From Hymenobacter translucens (GTDB lineage: Bacteria; Bacteroidota; Bacteroidia; Cytophagales; Hymenobacteraceae), in the NCBI RefSeq assembly GCF_020685205.1, contig NZ_JAJERB010000007.1, positions 186,001-250,000 of the forward strand: a stretch of DNA of 64,000 nucleotides, in the 5' to 3' direction. Below the pieces are notes generated by a model. That model saw only the letters and a program-made list of their open reading frames with translations, was not told the origin of the DNA and searched no databases. Below are positions 24,449 to 35,010 of the stretch, in pieces (the first letter of the stretch is position 1; every line of letters starts with the position of its first letter). Both the position numbers and the translations under genes were made by a program.

Positions 24449-25261
24449 CTATAGCTTCCCGCTCCAGACCACGTATTCGGCCGGCAGCTCCAGCGTGGGC
24501 GGCTGGTCGAGGCCCGGGAACAGGCCGTACACCGCCGAGCCGGAGCCCGACAGGCTGGCGTAAGCGGCGCCGGCGGCGTAGAGCTGCTCTTTAAGCTGGC
24601 CCAGCACCGGATAATAGGGCGTCAGGGCGTCTTCGAAGTCGTTGCTGACGGTTTCGCGCCAGTTTTCCAGGGGCTGCCGCAGGCTTTCGCGCAGGTCGTG
24701 CCGCGGGGGCCGGGGACGAATGCGGCTGTAGGCCTCCGGCGTGCTGATGTGCAGGCGGGGGTACACCACCAGGCAGGCAGTGCCGGACAGGTTTACTTCG
24801 ACGGGCGCAAAGACGTCGCCTTTGCCATAGGCAAACACCGGCTGGTTGCGCACAAAGAACGCGCAGTCGCTGCCCAGGCACCGGGCGTAGCTTTCAAGCC
24901 GGTCGGCAGCTAAACCCAGGCTGAACAGGTCGTTGACGGCTTTGAGGGTAAAGGCCGCGTCGCCGGAGCCCCCGCCCAGCCCGGCCCCGATCGGCACCAC
25001 CTTGTGCAGGTGCAGTTGCACGGGGGGCAGGTTGAAATCCGCTTTCAGCAGCTCGTAGGCGCGCAGGCAGAGGTTGGTGGCCGGCTCGCCGGGAATAGGA
25101 ATACCGGTCAGGGCCAGGCTGGTCGTCTCGGCGGGCAGCACTTCCAGGGCATCGCACCACGGCAACGGCAAGAACACCGATTCCAGCGTGTGGAAGCCGT
25201 CCGGCTGCCGGCTGGTAACGTACAGGCCCAGATTAAGCTTGGCGTTGGGAAAAACAAGCAT
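24449..25261 (-). CDS. ispE: 4-diphosphocytidyl-2-C-methyl-D-erythritol kinase
   Basis: 270 residues of the GHMP kinase family. The substrate-binding start is PNAKLNLGLYVTSRQPDGFH, the ATP loop is VPIGAGLGGGSGDAAFTLKA, and the third motif is AYASLSGSGSAVYGLF. It phosphorylates CDP-ME in the MEP isoprenoid pathway. It is monocistronic and convergent with the DMT transporter gene. Length is slightly short for IspE but complete. Confidence 0.95.
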   Translation of the reverse strand: MLVFPNAKLNLGLYVTSRQPDGFHTLESVFLPLPWCDALEVLPAETTSLALTGIPIPGEPATNLCLRAYELLKADFNLPPVQLHLHKVVPIGAGLGGGSGDAAFTLKAVNDLFSLGLAADRLESYARCLGSDCAFFVRNQPVFAYGKGDVFAPVEVNLSGTACLVVYPRLHISTPEAYSRIRPRPPRHDLRESLRQPLENWRETVSNDFEDALTPYYPVLGQLKEQLYAAGAAYASLSGSGSAVYGLFPGLDQPPTLELPAEYVVWSGKL

Positions 25262-25387
25262 AGCAGATAAGTAAGCCTGGCTTCGCGAAAATGTTTAAGC
25301 TGAAGCCGATGCTGCAAGCTAAAGCTTACCCGACAGAAAAAGGATAATTTTGGCTTTTTCAGGCTGTTTCACGCCCTCTCCTTCTGC

Positions 25388-26041
25388 ATGGCTCATCCGT
25401 TTTCTTCCTGGTACTGCCGCCGGGGCAAGCGCCTGCTCGATGTAGTGATGGCCGCCCCGCTGGTGCTGTTGAGTCTGCCGTTGCTTTTGCCCGCTGCGTT
25501 GGCTTTGGCCGTTCAGAACGGCGGCACGGTGCTGTTCCGCCAGCTCCGGCCGGGCCTTCACGGCCGGCTGTTCCGGCTTTACAAGCTGCAGACCATGACC
25601 GACGCCCGCGACGCGCACGGGGCTTTACTGCCCGATGCGGAACGCCTGCCCGCGCTGGGGCGCTGGCTGCGGGCCACGTCCATCGACGAGCTGCCCCAGC
25701 TCTGGAACGTGCTGCGCGGGGACCTGAGCTTAGTGGGCCCCCGTCCGCTGCTGCCCCAGTACCTGCCCCTGTATTCGCCGGTTCAGGCCCGCCGCCACCT
25801 CGTCCGACCCGGCATAACCGGCTGGGCGCAGGTGAACGGCCGCAATGCCATTTCCTGGGAGCAGAAGTTTGAATTCGACGTCTGGTACGTCGATAACGTG
25901 TCGTTCGGCCTGGATTTACGTATCCTGGTGCGCACGGCGGGCCGGGTGCTGGGAGCCCGGGGCATCAGCGCCCCCGGCCAGGCAACCACCGAGGCCTTCC
26001 GTGGCTCCGCTCCCCACCCTCCTACCGACCCTGTTGCATGA
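25388..26041 (+). CDS. bacterial sugar transferase (phosphoglycosyl transferase), PglC-like
   Basis: 217 residues, a monotopic phosphoglycosyl transferase. A reentrant hydrophobic N-terminus (KRLLDVVMAAPLVLLSLPLL) is followed by VLFRQLRPGLHGRLFRLYKL, KLQTMTDARD, then the catalytic ATSIDELPQLWNVLRGDLS, the loop LVGPRPLLPQYL and PGITGWAQVNGRNAI. These enzymes move a phospho-sugar from a UDP-sugar to undecaprenyl phosphate at the inner face of the membrane. The overlap with a PglD-like gene and the following aminotransferase suggest a diacetylbacillosamine-type sugar. A TAATTTTG (25345-25352) may be its -7 box. Confidence 0.9.
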   Translation: MAHPFSSWYCRRGKRLLDVVMAAPLVLLSLPLLLPAALALAVQNGGTVLFRQLRPGLHGRLFRLYKLQTMTDARDAHGALLPDAERLPALGRWLRATSIDELPQLWNVLRGDLSLVGPRPLLPQYLPLYSPVQARRHLVRPGITGWAQVNGRNAISWEQKFEFDVWYVDNVSFGLDLRILVRTAGRVLGARGISAPGQATTEAFRGSAPHPPTDPVA

Positions 26042-26727
26042 CCCAGCTTTTCTTTTCCGAGTACGCCGACTCCGCTGAAACGCCGCACCGTCGGCTGGCC
26101 ATTTTCGGGGCCGGCGGTCTGGGCCGGGAAGTGCTGGCGCTGATCCGCCACCTCAACGAAGCCGGCGCCACCTGGGAGGTCGTGGGCTTCTATGACGATA
26201 AAGCCCCGGCTACGCCTACCATCCACGATCTGCCCTACCTGGGCACCGCCGCCGACCTGAACGCCATCACCCAGCCCTTGTTTGTGGCCGTGGCCGTGGG
26301 CAGCAGCCAGCACCGCGCGGCCGTAGTAGAGCGCCTTACGTCGCCCCAGCTGCGCTTTCCGGTGCTGATTCACCCCCGCGTCGCGCACCGCCCGTTTCAG
26401 CACCTCTCCATCGGCCCCGGCACCATTATCACCGAAAGCTGCATTCTGACCACCGACGTCCGGCTGGGCCGGCACGTGTTGCTCAACCTGGGCTGCACGG
26501 TTGGCCACGATGCTGTACTGGAGGATTTCTGCTCCCTGATGCCCCACGCTAACGTGGGTGGGGAAGCCCACCTGGAGCGGGGCGTGTACCTGGGCACCAA
26601 TGCCACGGTCATCAACCGGGTGCGTATAGGCGAGGGCACCATCCTCGGCGCCGGTGCCGTGGCTGTGCGCGACCTGCCCGCTGGCTGCACCGCCGTGGGC
26701 GTCCCGGCTAGAACAATTAAGAATTAA
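26038..26727 (+). CDS. sugar O/N-acyltransferase, PglD/NeuD family
   Basis: 229 residues, overlapping the PglC-like gene by ATGA. An N-terminal nucleotide-sugar binding domain (RRLAIFGAGGLGREVLALI, EVVGFYDDK) is followed by a left-handed beta-helix of hexapeptide repeats (about 115-220: LSIGPGTIITESCILTTDV, RLGRHVLLNLGCTVGHDAVL, GGEAHLERGVYLGTNATVIN). The His in CTVGHD corresponds to the catalytic His of PglD. It likely acetylates the 4-amino group of UDP-4-amino-trideoxy-GlcNAc. The final codons (ACAATTAAGAATTAA) lie inside a heptad-repeat element, which supplies the stop codon. Confidence 0.88.
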   Translation: MTQLFFSEYADSAETPHRRLAIFGAGGLGREVLALIRHLNEAGATWEVVGFYDDKAPATPTIHDLPYLGTAADLNAITQPLFVAVAVGSSQHRAAVVERLTSPQLRFPVLIHPRVAHRPFQHLSIGPGTIITESCILTTDVRLGRHVLLNLGCTVGHDAVLEDFCSLMPHANVGGEAHLERGVYLGTNATVINRVRIGEGTILGAGAVAVRDLPAGCTAVGVPARTIKN

Positions 26728-26860
26728 GAATCAGAAATTGGCCCCGCCATTGTTTGCCCTGGCTGTTACGGACAGCTTTATCCATCCTCGCTCCAACACC
26801 TTCGATACCATGATTCACCGGCATCAATTCTTAATTACTAATTGCTAATTCTTAATTAAA
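26715..26860. repeat. heptad-periodic inverted-repeat element between the PglD-like and PglE-like genes
   Basis: Left arm 26715-26740 (AATTAAG, AATTAAG, AATCAGA, AATTGGC) and right arm 26824-26860 (AATTCTT, AATTACT, AATTGCT, AATTCTT, AATTAAA). The arms are inverted and separated by about 80 ordinary bases. The left arm overlaps the last codons and the stop of the PglD-like gene; the right arm ends 6 bases before the next ATG. Confidence 0.85.
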
Positions 26861-26865
26861 AACGA

Positions 26866-28008
<1,143 letters not shown>

Positions 28009-28012
28009 AGCG

Positions 28013-29116
28013 TTATTCGGGCAGGCGCACGACGTCCACTACCACCTGATCCGCGCCTTTTTTGCGCGCGTCGGTGGGGCTGTCGAAGGCCAGCAGTACG
28101 CGGTTGTCGTCGAAGAGGGTCATGCCCTCGGCTTTGTCCTTGCCGGCGGTGGGGCCGTGCCCGTGCGGTACGTCGAACAGGCGCTTCATCCGCTTTTTCG
28201 AAACCAGGGTATCGGTAGTCTGCTTGGTAGCATTGGGCCAGCAGTACACGGCAATGGTGCCGTCAAGGTCCATCGTGGGGCCGGCCAGCAGCAGCATGTC
28301 GTGCCCCCGCTGCCGCAACTCCCGCAATCCCATGCCGCCCAGGTCGAGGAAGTGTTTGCGGTAGTAGGTTTCAGCGGCCCCTGACACTTTTTCCATGCGC
28401 AGGCGGCCGGGCTTGTCTTCCACCAGGTGCAGCTCCAGCACCAGGGCCCAGCCCCGCAGCACCGGGCCGCGCAGTCCCACGAACACCTGCCCGGCATCGG
28501 TCACCGACAGGCCCTCAATGTCCAGCCCGTTGTCTTTGCCGGGAATCTTGGCAAACACCTTCAAGTGCGGGTCGTGGGCGAGGCGGTCGAGTAGCTCGTT
28601 GGTTTCGCCGTTGCCGTGCAGCTGGGCGGCCCGCAGTGTCTCACCCGACTTGGTAGGGTGCGGGGCCGTTTTGTGCAGCTCGTAGTTGCCGGATTCGGCG
28701 TTCAGCAGCAGCGGAATCCGGGCCAGCAGGTAGCGGTTGGGGTCGGCTTTTATCTTTGCCAGCTTCTGAATCTGCTTGGCCGTATCCTCATCGTCCTCCT
28801 TGGGCTCCTTGCGCTTGAGGCTGTGGGAGCCCACAATCCACAGGTAGTGGCCGGCGGAGGCCATTCCCTCAATGTCGATTTCGCAGTCGGCATCACCGGG
28901 CAAATCCAGCAGATCCGTCAGCTTGTACGAGCAATGCTCCCCGAACTCGTGGGGGCCGGTGCGGCGCAGCCGCTCGATGGTGGTTCGCTCGTCGCAGCTC
29001 ACCCACAGGTTGTCGCCGGTGATGGAAACAGTGGACAGCCCGTCGCGAACGTGCTTGTCGTCGGCGTTGAGGCTGAGCTTGGGATTGAAGTGCAGGGTGT
29101 AGGGCTGGCGGCGCAT
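28013..29116 (-). CDS. DUF3616 domain-containing protein
   Basis: 367 residues without signal peptide. The DUF3616 pattern is recognisable: HVRDGLSTVSITGDNLWVSC, CEIDIEGMASAGHYLWIVGS, GLDIEGLSVTDAGQVFVGLR, GPVLRGWALVLEL and KAEGMTLFDDNRVLLAFDSP. The repeated EG-x-x-x-x segments look like beta-propeller blades. Its role is unknown, so cytoplasmic propeller with unknown ligand is as far as the sequence goes. It converges with the PglE-like gene with only 4 bases between stop codons and no obvious terminator. Confidence 0.82.
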   Translation of the reverse strand: MRRQPYTLHFNPKLSLNADDKHVRDGLSTVSITGDNLWVSCDERTTIERLRRTGPHEFGEHCSYKLTDLLDLPGDADCEIDIEGMASAGHYLWIVGSHSLKRKEPKEDDEDTAKQIQKLAKIKADPNRYLLARIPLLLNAESGNYELHKTAPHPTKSGETLRAAQLHGNGETNELLDRLAHDPHLKVFAKIPGKDNGLDIEGLSVTDAGQVFVGLRGPVLRGWALVLELHLVEDKPGRLRMEKVSGAAETYYRKHFLDLGGMGLRELRQRGHDMLLLAGPTMDLDGTIAVYCWPNATKQTTDTLVSKKRMKRLFDVPHGHGPTAGKDKAEGMTLFDDNRVLLAFDSPTDARKKGADQVVVDVVRLPE

Positions 29117-29195
29117 GGCGGATAAGCAAGGGAACGTAGCCCCGAAACGGTCCGGCCGCCGGGAAGTTGACCCGACCAGCTATTTTCCGGCTTTT

Positions 29196-30317
29196 CTACG
29201 CCAGCGCCTGCCCCAGATCGGCCAGCAGCTCTTCCACCGGCTCAATGCCCACGCTTAGCCGCACCAGCCCGACGGTGATGCCCAGGGCCTGCTGCTGCTC
29301 GGCCGGCAGGGAGCGGTGCGAAGTGCCCAGCGGATACGACAGCGACGAGTCGACGCCAGCCAGGGACGGCGCGAAAGGAAACCGCTTGCTGCGGCGCATC
29401 AGGGAGTTTACGGCGTCTGCCTCATCGGCCAGCAGAAACGACATCATGCCCCCAAACAACCCTCCCCCCTGTCCGGCAGCCAGCTCCCGCTGGGGGTGGG
29501 AGGCGAGGCCCGGATAGTTGACTTGCCGCACCCGGGGGTGCTGTTCCAGAAACTCTGCAATGGCCAGGGCGTTGGCGCTGTGCTCCCGCATCCGCAGCCG
29601 CAGGGTTTTCAGTCCGCGCACGGCCAGCCAGCTTTCCATCGGACTCAGCGTAAAGCCATAGAACACCCCGATCTGCCGGAGCCGCGCGGCTACCTCGGCA
29701 TCGGCGGCCACCACCACCCCGGCCGTCACGTCGCTGTGGCCGGAAATATACTTCGTAACGCTGTGCAGGGTAACGTCGGCACCCAGAGCCAGGGGCCGGG
29801 TCAGGATGGGCGAGGCAAAGGTGTTGTCGACGACCAGCTTCAGGCCGTGGCCGTGGCATTCGGCGGCGAGGCGGCGCAGGTCGGCTACCCGCAGCAGGGG
29901 GTTGCTGATGGTTTCGGCCAGCAGCAGGCGCGTCGTGGGCTGCACGAAAGAGGCCAGGTCGTAGAGCTGCTCGAACGGCACGTAGCTGACGCTGATGCCC
30001 AGCCGGCTTAGCTCGGCGTTCAGCAAAGACGAAGAGCCCCCGTAGATGTCGGCGGCGCAGAGCACGTGGTCCCCGGCCTGGCAGTATGCCAGAATCGCGG
30101 CAGCAATGGCGGCCATGCCCGAGCCGGTAGCTACGGCGCCGGCGCCGCCTTCCAACTTGTTTACCGCTTCGGCCAGCTCGTCGGAGTTGGGGTTGCCGTT
30201 GCGGGAGTACAGGTAGCGGCTGCCGGGCTCCCCGAAGTACTGCTCCAGCTCGTTGAGGTCGTCGAACTTGAAAACGGAAGACTGGTAAATCGGGGTGATT
30301 TTGGGACGGATATGCAT
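29196..30317 (-). CDS. trans-sulfuration enzyme family protein (cystathionine gamma-synthase/lyase type)
   Basis: 373 residues, Cys/Met metabolism PLP enzyme. Hallmarks: ITPIYQSSVFKFDDL, YLYSRNGNPNSDELAEAVNK, GSGMAAIAAAILAYCQAGDH, VVDNTFASPILTRPLALGAD and the PLP lysine in LHSVTKYISGHSDVTAG; later SLGVDSS-like LAGVDSSLSYPLGTSHRSLP and VRLSVGIEPVEELLADL. It could be cystathionine gamma-synthase, gamma-lyase, beta-lyase or methionine gamma-lyase; sequence alone does not settle this. No neighbouring met or cys gene helps. It lies 79 bases upstream of the DUF3616 gene, counted from its stop at 29196. Confidence 0.9.
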   Translation of the reverse strand: MHIRPKITPIYQSSVFKFDDLNELEQYFGEPGSRYLYSRNGNPNSDELAEAVNKLEGGAGAVATGSGMAAIAAAILAYCQAGDHVLCAADIYGGSSSLLNAELSRLGISVSYVPFEQLYDLASFVQPTTRLLLAETISNPLLRVADLRRLAAECHGHGLKLVVDNTFASPILTRPLALGADVTLHSVTKYISGHSDVTAGVVVAADAEVAARLRQIGVFYGFTLSPMESWLAVRGLKTLRLRMREHSANALAIAEFLEQHPRVRQVNYPGLASHPQRELAAGQGGGLFGGMMSFLLADEADAVNSLMRRSKRFPFAPSLAGVDSSLSYPLGTSHRSLPAEQQQALGITVGLVRLSVGIEPVEELLADLGQALA

Positions 30318-30418
30318 GCAGGTGGGTACGGTGGACCAGCGCCGGAGGTGGGTTCCGGCAGCCGGGTCTTTTGATGCCGCAAGCTAAATCATCCGGGCTA
30401 CATTCCTCGGCCCGGGTC

Positions 30419-31309
30419 CTACTTCAGCTTCCTGAGCTGCTGGCTTAAATCCGCCACGGCCTCTTTCGAATCCGGCAGCTTCCGCAGCCGGGCGAGGTAC
30501 TGCTCTGCTTCCGGCTTGCGCTTTAGGTCAATGGCCAGCTTCACCAGGTTGGCTACCGTCGAAAGATCATCTGGATGAAGCGCATCGGCCTTTTGCAGAT
30601 ACGCGTAGGCCCGCTCCCGCTGCCCTTTGAAGCTGTAGTACACGCCCAGGTTGAAATGACCCAGGGAGCTGGCCGGGTAATACTGCTCAATCAGCTCGGC
30701 CAGCTGCCGGGCCGTTTCCAGGGGCGCGTCGCCATCCTGCTGTAGGTAAAAGGTGGCGTACTGCTCCAGCGTGGCGGGCACAAACTCGGCTTCGGGCGCG
30801 GGCAGGTCCTTATGAAACCATTGCCAGGGCTGCCCCGAACGAGCATGGTCGGCCAGAGCTTCTTTAAGAACGGCAACTTCGCTGGCCGGGTCCCGCCCTT
30901 CTTCGTAGGATTTGGCCAGTCCGTACCGCATGTCCAGCCGGTTGGGCGCCAGCTTGATTCCTTCGCGCAGCACCGCCTGGGCCTGCCCGAGCAGCTTGGG
31001 GTCGTAGGCCGATCCAATTCCCCCGACCACCCGGCCCTGTTTGTCTTCAGCCACCATTTTCAGCGGCCCCGTCGCATTTCCACCCATGCGGATTTCAATG
31101 TGCTCCGCTCGGCTGAGCAGGTAGTTAAACCGGGCCACGTACACATCCGGGCTCTGAGGCTCTTGCTGCTGCCACTGGGCCAGCATCGTCCGCATGGCAG
31201 TAGTATCGTTGGCTTTCAGATACTTTTGAAATTCGACGGGTCGGTTCTGGGCGTGTCCGGCCCCGGTCAGCAGCAACGCGGCACCAAGCGGAATAAGAAG
31301 TTTATACAT
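30419..31309 (-). CDS. secreted TPR protein
   Basis: 296 residues with a signal peptide (MYKLLIPLGAALLLTGAGHA). At least three TPR-like units follow, the clearest at about 200-290: SLGHFNLGVYYSFKGQRERA, YLQKADALHPDDLST and LAIDLKRKPEAEQYLARLRK. An earlier one is AQAVLREGIKLAPNRLDMRY. It is likely periplasmic and a protein-interaction scaffold; no enzyme motif is present. The upstream 143 bases are AT-rich, unlike their surroundings. Confidence 0.7.
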   Translation of the reverse strand: MYKLLIPLGAALLLTGAGHAQNRPVEFQKYLKANDTTAMRTMLAQWQQQEPQSPDVYVARFNYLLSRAEHIEIRMGGNATGPLKMVAEDKQGRVVGGIGSAYDPKLLGQAQAVLREGIKLAPNRLDMRYGLAKSYEEGRDPASEVAVLKEALADHARSGQPWQWFHKDLPAPEAEFVPATLEQYATFYLQQDGDAPLETARQLAELIEQYYPASSLGHFNLGVYYSFKGQRERAYAYLQKADALHPDDLSTVANLVKLAIDLKRKPEAEQYLARLRKLPDSKEAVADLSQQLRKLK

Positions 31310-31395
31310 GATGATAAAATATAGAATTGATAGAAATAAGAAAACACGTTTAAAAATAGCCGTCTATGCATCAAATCCTAATTGATTGAAATGCG

Positions 31396-31429
31396 AAAGC
31401 CCCGTGACCAGCAAAGGTCACGGGGCTTT
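31396..31429 (-). terminator. intrinsic terminator of atpD-atpC
   Basis: A 14-bp stem (31396-31409 with 31416-31429, GCCCCGTGACC core) and 6-base loop, just after the atpC stop at 31453. Flanking A/T runs make it usable from both sides, though the TPR gene upstream reads away from it. Confidence 0.85.
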
Positions 31430-31452
31430 ACAAAATTAAGAGAGGAAGCAGC

Positions 31453-31698
31453 TTACGCTACGACGCCTTCGGCCAGCACAATCACGTTGTTGCGAAGCAC
31501 CTCGACCACGCCGCCGTTGATGCGGAAAGCCTCGCGGCCGGCGGCACTGGTCACCACTACCTCGCCCGGCTGCAGGGCGCTGATGAGGGGAGCGTGGTTG
31601 TTGAGCACTTCAAACAGCCCGTCGGTACCAGGAAACTGCGCCGCTACAACCTCGCCCGCAAATACTTTCCGGTCCGGCGTGATGATTTCTAAATGCAT
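31453..31698 (-). CDS. atpC: ATP synthase F1 subunit epsilon, short form
   Basis: 81 residues. The N-terminal beta-sandwich is complete (MHLEIITPDRKVFAGEVVAA, FPGTDGLFEVLNNHAPLI, LQPGEVVV), but the C-terminal helical hairpin of about 50 residues that inhibits ATP hydrolysis in E. coli is absent. This short form is usual in Bacteroidota. It couples the rotor of F1 to the c-ring. It follows atpD on the minus strand, separated by a 98-base heptad-repeat element. Confidence 0.96.
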   Translation of the reverse strand: MHLEIITPDRKVFAGEVVAAQFPGTDGLFEVLNNHAPLISALQPGEVVVTSAAGREAFRINGGVVEVLRNNVIVLAEGVVA

Positions 31699-31702
31699 CT
31701 TT

Positions 31703-33311
<1,609 letters not shown>

Positions 33312-33342
33312 TTATAGGGATGAGTGCAAGGTTTTCAGGCCG

Positions 33343-33374
33343 CAAAACTACGGCTTAATCCGCGCTTTGCCAAA
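33343..33374 (-). promoter_or_regulatory. Bacteroidota-type promoter of atpD
   Basis: On the minus strand TTTG (33371-33374), 20 bases, TAGTTTTG (33343-33350). It lies 41 bases before the atpD ATG. Confidence 0.7.
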
Positions 33375-33482
33375 GACCGGGTTCGGGAAAGTTTGCCGAC
33401 CGGATCCAACCTGATTCTCAGCTCCTCAGCTCATCGAAGCCCGATTTGCACTGGTGGCCCGGAAAAAAATTTCACCCGGAAA

Positions 33483-33513
33483 TTTGCGCCGGATTCATTC
33501 GGTCGTACATTTG
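33483..33513 (+). promoter_or_regulatory. Bacteroidota-type promoter of the tRNA-Gln gene
   Basis: TTTG (33483-33486), 19 bases, TACATTTG (33506-33513). Exact consensus spacing; the tRNA begins 34 bases after the box. Confidence 0.85.
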
Positions 33514-33546
33514 CGGACCCAAACGGCATCGCTGCCCGAGGGATTT

Positions 33547-33619
33547 TGTCCGATGGTGTAACCGGCAACACGTCTGATTTTGATTCAGGAGAGTCCAGGT
33601 TCGAGCCCTGGTCGGACAA
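33547..33619 (+). tRNA. tRNA-Gln (anticodon TTG)
   Basis: 73 bases that fold as a full cloverleaf. The acceptor stem is TGTCCGA with TCGGACA, the D-stem GTGT with ACAC around AACCGGCA, the anticodon stem TCTGA with TCAGG, and the anticodon loop TTTTGAT with TTG at 34-36. The T-stem is CCAGG with CCTGG around TTCGAGC. The 3' CCA is not encoded. A promoter lies 34 bases upstream and a terminator 12 bases downstream. Confidence 0.95.
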
Positions 33620-33630
33620 CAACTACTTGA

Positions 33631-33681
33631 CGCGAAGGGCGCTGATTCCTCCTGTGGGGAATCGGCGCCCTTCGCGTTTTT
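33631..33681 (+). terminator. intrinsic terminator after tRNA-Gln
   Basis: An 18- to 19-bp stem (33631-33649 with 33658-33676, one G-T pair) and 8-base loop, ending in TTTTT. It separates the tRNA from prs. Confidence 0.9.
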
Positions 33682-33715
33682 GGCGTTTTCACTCACCAGC
33701 ATTCCTTCATTTGAT

Positions 33716-34645
33716 ATGGCTCAGCAGGTAAAAATATTCGCCGGAAACGCTTCCCACGACCTGGGACTGCAGATTGCCGCCTCCTACGGCACCCAGCTCG
33801 GGGACCTCAGCATTCAGCGCTTCGCCGACACCGAGCTGGGCCCTAGCTTCAACGAGAGCGTGCGGGGCTGCGCGGTATTTCTGATTCAAAGCACCAACCC
33901 CCCGGCCGAAAACCTGATGGAGCTGATGCTGATGGTGGACGCCGCCAAGCGCGCCTCGGCCGCGTCCGTGACGGTGGTGATGCCCTACTACGGCTACGCC
34001 CGCCAGGACCGCAAAGACAAGCCCCGGGTCAGCATCGGGGCTAAGGTAGTGGCCGACTTCGTGCAGAGCGTGGGCACCGACCGCCTGATGACCTGCGACC
34101 TGCACGCGGGCCAGATCCAGGGCTTTTTCGACATTCCCGTCGACCACCTGGACGGCGCCACGGTATCGGGCCCCTATATCAAGTCGCTGAACCTCGACAA
34201 CCTGATCTTCGCCTCCCCCGACGTGGGCGGCGTGGTCCGGACCCGGGCGTTTGCCAAGAAGTTCGGCGCTGAAATCGTAGTCTGCGACAAGATGCGCCTG
34301 CGGGCCAATGAAATTGCCTCCATGCAGGTCATCGGCGACGTGACGGGCATGAACGTGGTGCTCGTCGACGACATCGTGGACACGGCCGGCACCATCTGCA
34401 AAGCCGCCGAGCTGCTGATGGAGCGCGGGGCCAAGTCGGTGCGGGCGGTAATTACCCACGGCGTGCTGTCGGGCCCGGCCCACGAGCGGATCCGCAAGTC
34501 GGTGCTCGAGGAGCTGGTCATCACCGACACGATTCCGTTGAAAGAGGAAAATCATAAAATCCGGGTCATCTCCCTGGCCGACCTGTTCGCCCGCGCCATC
34601 CGCAACGTGGTGACGCACGAAAGCATCAGCTCTTTGTTCATCTAA
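33716..34645 (+). CDS. prs: ribose-phosphate pyrophosphokinase
   Basis: 309 residues from the ATG at 33716; the open frame reaches back 12 codons but that part is the tRNA terminator. Motifs: VKIFAGNASHDLGLQIA, DTELGPSFNESVRGCAVF, the ATP region YYGYARQDRKDKPRVSIGAK, TCDLHAGQIQGFFDIPVDHL and the PRPP loop VVLVDDIVDTAGTI. It makes PRPP from ribose 5-phosphate and ATP for nucleotide, NAD and amino acid synthesis. It begins 97 bases after the tRNA-Gln gene. Confidence 0.98.
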   Translation: MAQQVKIFAGNASHDLGLQIAASYGTQLGDLSIQRFADTELGPSFNESVRGCAVFLIQSTNPPAENLMELMLMVDAAKRASAASVTVVMPYYGYARQDRKDKPRVSIGAKVVADFVQSVGTDRLMTCDLHAGQIQGFFDIPVDHLDGATVSGPYIKSLNLDNLIFASPDVGGVVRTRAFAKKFGAEIVVCDKMRLRANEIASMQVIGDVTGMNVVLVDDIVDTAGTICKAAELLMERGAKSVRAVITHGVLSGPAHERIRKSVLEELVITDTIPLKEENHKIRVISLADLFARAIRNVVTHESISSLFI

Positions 34646-34662
34646 GAACTGTCTGCTTCGGC

Positions 34663-34866
34663 ATGAAGGGCTCGGGCACCCTTTCGGTTATTGTCGGCCT
34701 GTTGACCATTCTGCTGGTAGCGGCGGCGTTTATTCTGCTGAAGTGGGTTTCGTCGGCCAGCTCTTTTGGCCAGGGGCTTCTTCGGCTGCTGCTCAGCCTG
34801 ATTGGGCTCGGGCTCGGCGGCTGTCTGTTTTTCGCGGTGCTCGTGGGGTGGATATTTGCGCGCTAG
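34663..34866 (+). CDS. small two-helix membrane protein, hypothetical
   Basis: 67 residues made of two hydrophobic segments (about 7-28: SVIVGLLTILLVAAAFILL, and about 43-65: SLIGLGLGGCLFFAVLVGW) joined by a short polar turn. It follows prs by 17 bases on the same strand, which supports co-transcription. No family was recognised. It could be a non-coding gap, but the hydrophobic pattern and codon usage favour a real gene. Confidence 0.5.
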   Translation: MKGSGTLSVIVGLLTILLVAAAFILLKWVSSASSFGQGLLRLLLSLIGLGLGGCLFFAVLVGWIFAR

Positions 34867-34909
34867 CAGACCGGGCGCTTAGCCTAATCGCGGTTTATAT
34901 AGCCCTGGC

Positions 34910-34940
34910 TTTCTATTGCCAAACAATCAGCCTATCTTTG
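34910..34940 (+). promoter_or_regulatory. promoter of rplY with flanking inverted repeat
   Basis: TTTC (34910-34913), 19 bases, TATCTTTG (34933-34940). The -7 box lies inside a perfect 10-bp inverted repeat, ACAATCAGCC (34923-34932) and GGCTGATTGT (34952-34961), with the arms 19 bases apart. The repeat could be an operator or a 5' RNA hairpin. Confidence 0.75.
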
Positions 34941-35010
34941 CGGCCCGTTTAGGCTGATTGTCAGCTTGGCTGGACAAAACACATTTTACTTTTTCCAAAA
35001 ACACAAGCTT

